Source of the DNA: Colwellia sp. M166
GTDB taxonomy: Bacteria > Pseudomonadota > Gammaproteobacteria > Enterobacterales > Alteromonadaceae
Length of the DNA: 64,000 bases
NCBI RefSeq assembly: GCF_024585285.1
Contig: NZ_CP040755.1
Location: 2,914,001-2,978,000, forward strand
Reading direction: 5' to 3'
The notes below the pieces were generated by a model that made no database searches, was not told the DNA's origin, and saw only the letters and a list, made by a program, of their open reading frames with translations. Position 1 is the first letter of the stretch, and each line of letters starts with the position of its first letter. Both the position numbers and the translations under genes were made by a program. This document shows, piece after piece, positions 18,546 through 26,404 of the stretch.

Positions 18546-20261
18546 ATGGCAGCACCTAAATTAAAAATGCGTTTGGGCGACTTGCTTGTTCACGAACATA
18601 TCATTAGTAATGAACAATTGATGCAAGCGTTAAATAGCCAAAAAACCAGTGGCAGAAAACTCGGTGATGCCTTAATTGAATTAGGTCATATTGGTGAAAA
18701 ACAGCTGTTAGAATTTTTAGCGCAGCAGCTTGATGTGCCATTTTTAGATATTAGCCAACGAAGAATTCCCCCCGAAGTTGCCTTGTTATTACCAGAAGTG
18801 CATGCAAGACGTTTGCGTGCCCTGATTATTGAAGATCAAGGGGATTCGGTACTCATTGGTATGAGTGACCCAGCTGATTTAAGTGCCCTTGATCAACTTG
18901 AGCAAATGTTATCGCCAAAACGTTTAAACTTAGCGGTGATAATGGAATCGCAACTGTTTGACGCTTTCGATAGTTTATATCGCCGTACAGCTGATATTGA
19001 ATCCTTTGCTAGCCAACTTGAGGAAGAATATGATCAAGGAAGTAACTTCGATTTATCAAGTACCTTTCTTGAAGAGGGGGGTGACGCAACTGTTGGTAAG
19101 CTATTGCAATCGGTTTTTGAGGATGCGGTGCAAATGCGAGCATCCGATGTCCATATTGAGCCAGATGAAAACTCGTTACGTATTCGTCAGCGTATTGATG
19201 GCGTGTTGCAAGAAAATATATTAAAAGAGAATAAAATTGCCTCAGCAATGGTGTTGCGTTTAAAGCTGATGGCGGGCTTAGATATTTCTGAAAAGCGCTT
19301 ACCGCAAGATGGTCGATTTAACCTACAAATTAAAGGCCATAGCATTGATGTACGTATGTCGACTATGCCAGTACAACATGGTGAATCCGTTGTTATGCGA
19401 CTACTAGATCAATCTGCTGGGTTATTGTCGCTAGATGAAACAGGCATGCCAGAGCAATTTGTGCAGCGTATCCGCCATCAAATATCACGACCTCATGGCA
19501 TGGTGTTGGTTACTGGTCCTACAGGTAGTGGTAAAACAACAACGTTATATGCCGCACTAAGTGAGCTAAACCAAGCGAGTAAAAAAATAATTACGGTTGA
19601 AGATCCTGTCGAATATCGCTTACCACGAGTTAATCAGGTGCAGGTGAATAGCAAAATAAACCTGACATTTTCAAGCGTACTGCGCACGGCGCTCCGACAA
19701 GACCCTGATATTCTGATGGTGGGTGAGATGCGTGACCAAGAAACGGTTGAAATTGGTCTGCGAGGCGCATTAACTGGTCATTTAGTTTTGTCTACACTAC
19801 ATACGAATGATGCTATCACTAGTGCCCTGCGCTTATTAGATATGGGCGCAGCTGGTTTTTTAGTCGGCAGTTCATTAAGAGCAATTATTGCGCAGCGCTT
19901 AGTGCGAAAAATTTGTGAAAATTGTCGACAAGTTCACCAACCCGATCAACAGGAAATGATGTGGCTATCGAATCTTGCGGACAGTGACATCAGTGCTATT
20001 ACATTTAGTAACGGCAGGGGATGTCAAAGTTGTCACTATACTGGCTATAAAGGTCGGATCGGTGTTTTTGAATTATTAGAAATGAATGAAGCTATGATGT
20101 CGGCATTAAAACGTGAAGATACTGAGGCCTTCACACAAGCAGCCAAGCAGCATCCGGAGTTTAGACCATTAGCACTTGCAGCATTTGATTATGCTAAATT
20201 AGGTATCACCAGTGTTGAAGAAGTATTGCGTTTAGTTGAAACCGTTGACGTTACAGGATAA
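18546..20261 (+). CDS. mshE: MSHA pilus extension ATPase MshE with c-di-GMP-binding MshEN domain
   Basis: 571 aa, GspE/PilB class. Residues 9-61 form the MshEN c-di-GMP motif: two 24-residue blocks (9-32 and 38-61), each ending in Gln, separated by exactly five residues. Block one starts RLG, block two KLG. The ATPase has Walker A GPTGSGKTTT near 324 and Walker B ILMVGEMRD near 387, then a tetracysteine zinc site (CENC and CQSC). It powers pilus assembly, and in Vibrio cholerae the homologue is activated by c-di-GMP. It starts one base after the mshN stop. Confidence 0.97.
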   Translation: MAAPKLKMRLGDLLVHEHIISNEQLMQALNSQKTSGRKLGDALIELGHIGEKQLLEFLAQQLDVPFLDISQRRIPPEVALLLPEVHARRLRALIIEDQGDSVLIGMSDPADLSALDQLEQMLSPKRLNLAVIMESQLFDAFDSLYRRTADIESFASQLEEEYDQGSNFDLSSTFLEEGGDATVGKLLQSVFEDAVQMRASDVHIEPDENSLRIRQRIDGVLQENILKENKIASAMVLRLKLMAGLDISEKRLPQDGRFNLQIKGHSIDVRMSTMPVQHGESVVMRLLDQSAGLLSLDETGMPEQFVQRIRHQISRPHGMVLVTGPTGSGKTTTLYAALSELNQASKKIITVEDPVEYRLPRVNQVQVNSKINLTFSSVLRTALRQDPDILMVGEMRDQETVEIGLRGALTGHLVLSTLHTNDAITSALRLLDMGAAGFLVGSSLRAIIAQRLVRKICENCRQVHQPDQQEMMWLSNLADSDISAITFSNGRGCQSCHYTGYKGRIGVFELLEMNEAMMSALKREDTEAFTQAAKQHPEFRPLALAAFDYAKLGITSVEEVLRLVETVDVTG

Positions 20262-20272
20262 GCAATAATATT

Positions 20273-21511
20273 ATGCCAGCATTTAATTATATTGGGCGAG
20301 ATGCCAATGGTAGCCAAGTAAAAGGCGCTATCGAAGCGGTCAATTCCGCTATGGTTGCTGAGCAATTATCCCGTAAACGTATTATTCCGATATCTATAGA
20401 AAGCGCTAAACAGGCTGATAGTGACATTTCATCAAAAAATATTGATATTAGTGATTTACTGGGCTTTAACCAAGTTACCTTGGACGATTTAATTGTTTTT
20501 TGTCGGCAAATGTATGCCTTGGTTAAGTCAGGTGTGCCAATTTTAAGAGCCATTAATGGCATGGCAGAATCAAGTACATCAGTAAAGTTAAAGTCAGCAT
20601 TAACAGATATTTCTGCGCAACTAGAGGGTGGCTTTCCGCTTTCTAATGCCTTACATCAGCACCCCAAAATATTTACGCCCTTGTTTGTTTCTCTGGTCCA
20701 TGTTGGCGAGAATACAGGTAATCTCGACGATGCATTTCTAAAGCTTGCCAGCTATTTTGAGCGTGAACAAGAAACCCGTAAACGCATTAAAACCGCTTTA
20801 CGCTATCCTAGCTTTGTTTTGATTGCCATTGTTGCTGCGTTAGTTATTTTAAATATTTTTGTAATTCCGACCTTCGCAAATATGTTTAGTAAGCTCGGCG
20901 CTGACTTACCTTGGGCAACTAAAATGCTGATTGCTAGCTCCAACTTCTTTCTCAACTATTGGCCGCATATGTTGATCGCCAGTGTTGTTGGCTTTTTTGC
21001 GATTAAGTATTATTTAAAAACACCTGCTGGGATGTACGGTTGGGACAGGCGCAAGTTGAAATTACCGGTTGTTGGTGGGGTTATTGAACGTTCAATTCTA
21101 TCTCGTTTTGCTCATACCTTTGCCATTATTTTACGTGCTGGCGTACCAATGACATCTGGCTTAACACTCGTTGCTGATGCCGTTGATAATACTTTTATGC
21201 GTGAAAAAATTATTGCCATGCGTAGTAGTATTGAAAGTGGTGAAAGTTTATTACGCTCGGCGGTTACCAGTACCTTATTTACTCCTTTAGTGTTACAGAT
21301 GGTCGCTGTCGGTGAAGAAACAGGGCGAGTTGATGAGTTACTGGCAGAAGTTGGTGATTATTATGAACGAGAAGTAGACTATGAACTTAGTACATTAACA
21401 GCGCGTATTGAGCCTATTATGGTTGCAATTGTCGCTGTTATGGTCTTGGTATTAGCGTTAGGTATCTTTACCCCTATGTGGGATATGATGTCAGCATTCC
21501 AAGGTAAGTAA
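20273..21511 (+). CDS. mshG: MSHA inner-membrane platform protein MshG
   Basis: 412 aa, GspF/PilC family. Two related cytosolic domains (FCRQMYALVKSGVPILRAI and FAHTFAIILRAGVPMTSG) alternate with membrane segments at about 170-195, 220-245 and 385-405. The closing GIFTPMWDMMSAFQGK is the usual family ending. It transmits MshE rotation to growing pilin. Eleven bases follow mshE, so it is in the same operon. Confidence 0.96.
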   Translation: MPAFNYIGRDANGSQVKGAIEAVNSAMVAEQLSRKRIIPISIESAKQADSDISSKNIDISDLLGFNQVTLDDLIVFCRQMYALVKSGVPILRAINGMAESSTSVKLKSALTDISAQLEGGFPLSNALHQHPKIFTPLFVSLVHVGENTGNLDDAFLKLASYFEREQETRKRIKTALRYPSFVLIAIVAALVILNIFVIPTFANMFSKLGADLPWATKMLIASSNFFLNYWPHMLIASVVGFFAIKYYLKTPAGMYGWDRRKLKLPVVGGVIERSILSRFAHTFAIILRAGVPMTSGLTLVADAVDNTFMREKIIAMRSSIESGESLLRSAVTSTLFTPLVLQMVAVGEETGRVDELLAEVGDYYEREVDYELSTLTARIEPIMVAIVAVMVLVLALGIFTPMWDMMSAFQGK

Positions 21512-21536
21512 ATGAACTTCTTTATATGGTAAAACA

Positions 21537-22043
21537 ATGACATCATTACAGGTTGCTGAAAAAAAAGAAAAGTCTCTAGCAGAAATTCTTATGGTAGTTG
21601 TACTGGTAGCATTATTAATGGCGACTTTTATATTTTATTTTTTTAAACACCAAGGACAACTGACCCGTGCTGGTTTCGAATCGATAGCGCAAGTTTTTTC
21701 TGCAAGAGTCAATGGTATTCGTGCACAGTGGTTTATGGATAAACAACCACATTTGGTTAAGATTCAAGCTAGTAACCAGCTAGCCGATGGTAGCAATGAG
21801 GTAAAGGTTCCTGTTAATAGCAAAGGCTGGGTTGACGCTGGAAGTTCAGATTTATCATGCCAAGAAATTTGGCATTTTGTGATGGGATCACCTTTAGTTT
21901 ATATGAAGCAACCTATTGGGGCAGTGTTGGTTGGCCCTACATATGAGAAGATGAATTATTGTCAATATAGTTTATCCAGTGGTGAGTATTTTACTTACTA
22001 TCGCCATGATGGCAAAGTCAGTCAGGTGCAATTAAGACACTAA
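21537..22043 (+). CDS. mshF: MSHA biogenesis protein MshF
   Basis: 168 aa with one N-terminal membrane segment (LAEILMVVVLVALLMATFIF) preceded by a charged KKEKS stretch. The segment resembles a pilin helix, but there is no G-F prepilin cleavage site, so it probably stays membrane-anchored. Two Cys residues in the periplasmic part may pair. The position between mshG and the pilins identifies it. Shine-Dalgarno weak. Confidence 0.8.
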   Translation: MTSLQVAEKKEKSLAEILMVVVLVALLMATFIFYFFKHQGQLTRAGFESIAQVFSARVNGIRAQWFMDKQPHLVKIQASNQLADGSNEVKVPVNSKGWVDAGSSDLSCQEIWHFVMGSPLVYMKQPIGAVLVGPTYEKMNYCQYSLSSGEYFTYYRHDGKVSQVQLRH

Positions 22044-22189
22044 AATCTACTGGCTCGTTCTCAGGATTAGCGTAAACACGATGTTTTATTCTAATTTTTA
22101 TGGAAATGTAACTAAGTAAGTGACTTTATTAGTATTTCGTTGTTAGAATAAAATTAAAGCAAAGTTAATATTATAATTAAGAGGTTGTT

Positions 22190-22813
22190 ATGAGAAAACA
22201 GTCAGGTTTTACCCTTATAGAGTTAGTTATCGTTGTTGTGATCTTAGGGTTTTTGGCGGTTACCGCAATCCCTAAATTTCTAGACTTAACTGATCAAGCA
22301 AAACAAGCAAACATTGAAGGCATGGCTGGCGGTTTTGCTACTGCGATCTCATTAGCTCGTGCACAATGGGAAGCAGAAGGGCGTCCTACAGATGGCACTA
22401 ACCGTAATGTTGTTAGCTACGACGGTGCAGACTTAGTATTAACAACTGAGGCTACAGGTATCAGACCCGGTTATGTTGTTTCATCAGTTGCCGGACGAAA
22501 TAATAATGGTGCAGGGTTAGGCACTGGCTTCACATCGGCTAACTGTGTTGATATATGGCAAAACATTTTCCAACAACCGCCACGTATAACTAATGCTATA
22601 GCGACCATAAATAGTGATAGCAGCATGGATTACTTAGCGGCTAAATCAGGCTCTGGAGCATCAACTCTCTGTCATTTTTATTTAAAAGAAACTTTAAATA
22701 AAAGTGGCGATAATTATACAGACCCCGGTACAGCAACAGATACTGGCAATACCAATAGTTTTACATATCAACCGGCAAATAGCTCAGTCGTGGTTTATAT
22801 CAATAACAATTAG
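22190..22813 (+). CDS. mshB: MSHA minor prepilin MshB
   Basis: 207 aa type IV prepilin with a short leader: cleavage after G6, mature start FTLIELVIVVVILGFLAVTA with the conserved Glu at +5. Two Cys in the C-terminal half may form a disulfide. Position right before mshA and the sequence type fit MshB. AAGAGG precedes the ATG. The 146-base gap after mshF could hold an extra promoter for mshBA, but I could not define one. Confidence 0.85.
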   Translation: MRKQSGFTLIELVIVVVILGFLAVTAIPKFLDLTDQAKQANIEGMAGGFATAISLARAQWEAEGRPTDGTNRNVVSYDGADLVLTTEATGIRPGYVVSSVAGRNNNGAGLGTGFTSANCVDIWQNIFQQPPRITNAIATINSDSSMDYLAAKSGSGASTLCHFYLKETLNKSGDNYTDPGTATDTGNTNSFTYQPANSSVVVYINNN

Positions 22814-22846
22814 TTTTATATTAGTTAATAACAAAAGGTTTATATT

Positions 22847-23365
22847 ATGAAAAGGTTTACAGGCAACACTTTTAGTGGCCAAAAGGGTTTTACACTCATT
22901 GAGTTAGTCGTGGTTATTGTGATTTTGGGTATTCTAGCGGCAACTGCTGCGCCTAAGTTTATTGATTTGACTGGTGATGCAAAAGCTTCTGTTATGAGAG
23001 GAGTGGAAGCTAGTATCGAAAGTGTCTCGAGCGTGATGCATGCAAAAGCTATTATTGATGGTAAAACCTCAGGCACTTCAACTGTAGAAATTGACAACGT
23101 TCACTATGTTTTATTCAACGGTTATCCTGCATCGCGAGGAATTGGTGATAATGACGGTACTTCAGCTGCTGCAGCATATGGTTTAAAAGATTTATTAGAG
23201 TTAGATACTACAGCTACGGGCGACTTTAAAATAACTGAATCTTCTACTACAACCATTATACAACACATCTCTGCTTCATCAGCAGATTGTCGATTAGTTT
23301 ATACGCGTTCGTCAGGTGTTAATATTCGTCCTGTGATTGACAGTACTTCACTAGATGATTGTTAA
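22847..23365 (+). CDS. mshA: Major MSHA pilin MshA
   Basis: 172 aa prepilin, cleaved after G14 to a mature FTLIELVVVIVILGILAATA. PKFIDLTGDAKAS is typical of MshA. The two C-terminal Cys (ADC and DDC) can form the D-region disulfide loop. AAAGG lies 9 bases before the ATG. It sits 33 bases after mshB and is followed by a strong terminator, which would raise its share of the transcript, as expected for the structural subunit. Confidence 0.92.
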   Translation: MKRFTGNTFSGQKGFTLIELVVVIVILGILAATAAPKFIDLTGDAKASVMRGVEASIESVSSVMHAKAIIDGKTSGTSTVEIDNVHYVLFNGYPASRGIGDNDGTSAAAAYGLKDLLELDTTATGDFKITESSTTTIIQHISASSADCRLVYTRSSGVNIRPVIDSTSLDDC

Positions 23366-23384
23366 TTTTTCGATATAAATTTTT

Positions 23385-23410
23385 AAAGGAGGGCTTAGCT
23401 CTCCTTTTTT
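23385..23410 (+). terminator. Intrinsic terminator after mshA
   Basis: AAAGGAG (23385-23391) pairs with CTCCTTT (23401-23407) around a 9-base loop, and a T-run follows. It ends the mshI-mshA transcript before mshC. Confidence 0.85.
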
Positions 23411-23814
23411 ATATCAATATTTTAGCTTTGGCTTTAAGTATATTTTTATGATGAATGTTAGTGTGCTATTGATTTGTTTACTTTAGAAATCTAATGTTTA
23501 GTTTAGCGCTCTACGATAAAGTAGAATCGCAAACAAAGTATATACATTGACAATCTGGTGGTAAAAGGCTCAAAAGATACAGCTAAGTATAATGACAAGG
23601 CCACATAAAACTAAAGAAACTAATAACGCTTAGTTTGATAAAGCTGCTGAGATATACTTGTACAACAATGATTAATCCTATAATTATCGTAGCAGAGTGT
23701 GCTTCGCAGAAAGCTGTTTTCCCTAGTTTGAAATGTTCGAATTTATGCACAGCGGTTATAATAATTGATGATTACTTGTGTTTTCTAAGGTAAACAGATA
23801 AAAGGTCGTAGTGG
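23411..23814. other. Non-coding gap between mshA and mshC
   Basis: About 400 bases with no ORF or pilin remnant that I can support. It holds a weak hairpin (TCTAC, six bases, GTAGA) near 23510-23527 and a TATAAT-like box near 23757. A gap of this size is unusual inside an otherwise compact locus. Confidence 0.6.
23734..23762 (+). promoter_or_regulatory. Possible promoter for mshC-mshP
   Basis: A perfect TATAAT lies at 23757-23762, 52 bases before the mshC ATG. The -35 region (TGTTCG at 17-base spacing) is poor, so an activator may be needed. A separate promoter is expected here because a terminator follows mshA. Confidence 0.35.
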
Positions 23815-24294
23815 ATGAATTCAAAAGGGTTTACTTTAATAGAACTTATTCTGGTTATTATAGTTTTAGGTATTCTTGCTGTTACAGTTACGCCTAAATT
23901 TTTTAGTAAAAATGGCTTTTCTGAATATGCTTATCGCACTGACATAATCGCCAAATTACGCTTAATACAAACGCGTGCGATGCAACAAGTTAATTCCCCC
24001 TCTGCCACGAGCAATAAGTTTTGTCATCAAGTGCAGTTAGCCACTAAACAGCTAACAAAAGTGCTTTGCAGCCCAATTGCAGAGTATGCAGACCCAAGAC
24101 AGCAAAGAGCTACAAGTGTGACAATTGCGAGTGATGATAACGTTACTTTTAGCCCCGCAGGGCTTATTTTTGCTTTTGATGCTATGGGTCGGCCCAGCGT
24201 TAATGGCAACAATAGAAAAATCGAAATCACCATTACCGGTGAGCAAGCATTACAAGTTATTATCGAGTCAGAGGGCTATATTCATGCTAGCTAA
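23815..24294 (+). CDS. mshC: MSHA minor prepilin MshC
   Basis: 159 aa GspH-like minor prepilin. Leader MNSKG, mature FTLIELILVIIVLGILAVTV. Two Cys residues (FCHQ and VLCS) may pair. AAAGG lies 9 bases upstream. It opens a second pilin cluster (mshC-D-O-P) with overlapping reading frames. In other systems such minor pilins prime assembly at the pilus tip. Confidence 0.85.
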   Translation: MNSKGFTLIELILVIIVLGILAVTVTPKFFSKNGFSEYAYRTDIIAKLRLIQTRAMQQVNSPSATSNKFCHQVQLATKQLTKVLCSPIAEYADPRQQRATSVTIASDDNVTFSPAGLIFAFDAMGRPSVNGNNRKIEITITGEQALQVIIESEGYIHAS

Positions 24295-24889
24295 TCATGG
24301 TGCATTGCTAGGTGTTGCCCATGCTCGGCAATTGCAGAGAGGCTTTACCTTGATTGAAACCGTCATTGGTATTGTGGTGCTATCAATATCTTTTGCAATT
24401 TTCACAACGTTACTTTATCCCTTGTCTAAACAAAGCGCAGAACAAATTCATCAAATTAGAGCCGCTGAGTTAGGCCAATCAATGATGAATGAGATTTTAT
24501 CAAAAGCATTTGATGAAAACTCTGATATGTCTGGCGGCTTATACCGCTGTGGCGATGACATCAACAATGATGGCGCCATTGAAGTAACAGATGGCGAACG
24601 AGCATGTTCAGTAAATTTAGGCAATGAAGAGTCTGGTGATAGGGCATTATTCGATGATGTTGACGATTATAATGACTTAGTCATTAATGAAATTGAGAGT
24701 TCTCTAGGGGCCGGTGATCCTTTAAAAGATATTTACCGTGGTTTTCAAGTAAAAGTTAGTGTGACTAACGAAAGTAACTATCGGGTCACCGCTAATGCAA
24801 ATAATTACACGGCTAAGTTGATCACGGTGACGGTAACAACGCCGCAGCAATTTGACTTCGTTTTTTCTGCCTTTAAGGCTAATTTTTAA
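24284..24889 (+). CDS. mshD: MSHA minor prepilin MshD
   Basis: 201 aa. The start is the ATG at 24284, which overlaps mshC by 11 bases, with GAGGG 9 bases upstream. Reading back to 24125 would only add sequence antisense to nothing and inside mshC. The leader is long (20 residues, ending QRG), then FTLIETVIGIVVLSISFAIF. DGAIEVTDGERACS gives an acidic, perhaps Ca2+-binding loop. PilV-like minor pilin by length and position. Confidence 0.82.
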   Translation: MLANHGALLGVAHARQLQRGFTLIETVIGIVVLSISFAIFTTLLYPLSKQSAEQIHQIRAAELGQSMMNEILSKAFDENSDMSGGLYRCGDDINNDGAIEVTDGERACSVNLGNEESGDRALFDDVDDYNDLVINEIESSLGAGDPLKDIYRGFQVKVSVTNESNYRVTANANNYTAKLITVTVTTPQQFDFVFSAFKANF

Positions 24890-25698
24890 TGCGCTTATTA
24901 TCGACTAAATCAAAGGGATTTACTTTAGTTGAGCTCGTCACAGTGATCGTTATTTTGGGTATTGTTGCCACGAGTATCACGAGTTTTTTACGATTTGGCA
25001 CTCAAAGTTATACCGATGCAGCGGATCGTGATGCACTTATTTCAACCGCGAGATTTTCGCTTGAGCGGCTTAGTCGAGAAGTCAGAAATGCACTGCCCAA
25101 TAGCATACGTACTATCGGCAATAATGCTCAATGTTTAGAGTTTACCCCTATCGACCAAAGTGTTATTTATGTTGATATTCCCGTAGCTCCGGAAGCGGCC
25201 AGCAATAGCATCGAAGTACTCATGCTAGAAGATTCGCTACAAGCAACAACCAAGTATGTCTCGATATATGCATTAAATACGGCCGATATTTATACTAAAA
25301 CTCCGGGGGTGGTCGCTGAATTTTCTTCTCTAGATAACGCTGGCGATAAACAAACACCATCAACGATTAATTTCACCAATAATATTTTATTTGTCGCTGA
25401 ATCACCGACTAAGCGACTGTTCTTTATCGACGAACCCGTGAGTTATTGTATTGAAAGTGAACAGCTTAGACGCTATAAAGGCTATAACGGCTATGACACT
25501 AATGGTAAGCCGAATAACGGTGGTGTTTTAATGGCTGAAGATCTAGAAAACTTCTCAGCAGCGGGTCGAGTTGTTCCGTTCGAAACCCTACCTAGCACGT
25601 TACAAAGAAACGCTATGGTTATTGTGCGTTTTAAATTCGTTAGAAATGATGAAGAAATAAATTTTAGTCATGAAATTCAGGTGCCTAATGTCCCGTAA
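24889..25698 (+). CDS. mshO: MSHA minor prepilin MshO
   Basis: 269 aa, PilW/GspJ-like. Leader of 10 residues ending SKG, then FTLVELVTVIVILGIVATSI with Glu at +5. Its ATG shares one base with the mshD stop. Two Cys residues (QCLEF and YCIES) are in the globular part. Expected to form the tip complex with MshC, MshD and MshP. Confidence 0.85.
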   Translation: MRLLSTKSKGFTLVELVTVIVILGIVATSITSFLRFGTQSYTDAADRDALISTARFSLERLSREVRNALPNSIRTIGNNAQCLEFTPIDQSVIYVDIPVAPEAASNSIEVLMLEDSLQATTKYVSIYALNTADIYTKTPGVVAEFSSLDNAGDKQTPSTINFTNNILFVAESPTKRLFFIDEPVSYCIESEQLRRYKGYNGYDTNGKPNNGGVLMAEDLENFSAAGRVVPFETLPSTLQRNAMVIVRFKFVRNDEEINFSHEIQVPNVP

Positions 25699-26158
25699 CC
25701 TTAAATTAAAGAATCAACTGTTTCATCATAACTTAGGCTATTATCGACCGCGTAGAGGTAGTTCGTTAGTTATTGCTATTTTTGTTATTGTTGTGATGTC
25801 ATTACTTGGCGCTGCTTTGGTTAAAATGATGGACTCTAGTCAAGAAAACTTAGCGTTTGAAGTATTAGGAACGCGTGCCTACAACGCTGCCCAAACGGGG
25901 GTGCAATGGCAGTTATCGCAGTTGTTTCCTGTGGGTTTAAATAGCAGCGCAGTAAATACATGTGCTGATGTTAGCCATGAGCCACCCATAATCAGTACAA
26001 TAGAGGGTTTTAACGCTTGTGAAATAGTCGACCCTATTAAATGTGATGACTTCACTCATAATGGGGTACGTTATTATACCATTACAAGTGTCGGACAGTG
26101 CAATATCGCTGGTGAAACTACCTCGAGAGTGATTGAAGTGGAAGCTCGAAGTATGTAG
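25688..26158 (+). CDS. mshP: MSHA biogenesis protein MshP (PilX-like)
   Basis: 156 aa. One membrane helix (SSLVIAIFVIVVMSLLGAAL) follows a basic N terminus ending RPRRG; there is no full FTLIE motif, as usual in MshP/PilX. ARAYNAAQ-like text (TRAYNAAQTGVQWQLSQL) is the family signature, and four Cys residues follow. It overlaps mshO by 11 bases. The ATG at 25688 is preferred over one at 25670 inside mshO, though neither has a strong ribosome site. Confidence 0.82.
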   Translation: MSRNLKLKNQLFHHNLGYYRPRRGSSLVIAIFVIVVMSLLGAALVKMMDSSQENLAFEVLGTRAYNAAQTGVQWQLSQLFPVGLNSSAVNTCADVSHEPPIISTIEGFNACEIVDPIKCDDFTHNGVRYYTITSVGQCNIAGETTSRVIEVEARSM

Positions 26159-26404
26159 GAGTGGCTTCTACGCAGCTTGAGTAGTATGCAAGCTGTCTTG
26201 GTGTATTGCCTTATTGACAGGTGAAAAAAACTGGCTTTCCTCGTTTTGAAGTGACGTATTTCATGGGGAGGCGATATAAAAAAGCTTGGCTAATGCGATA
26301 TAATTTATTTCAGTTAGTGTAGAGTGTGACTTTACTCGACGTTAACAATTAGTGCTGATATCAATCAACATGCTAGTAAAGTATTAAGATAGAAGGTTGT
26401 TATT

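Noticed and set aside
22160..22180. TATAAT box just before mshB
   Set aside because: Only 12 bases before the ATG, too close to serve as the -10 element of a leadered transcript, and no -35 at the right distance.
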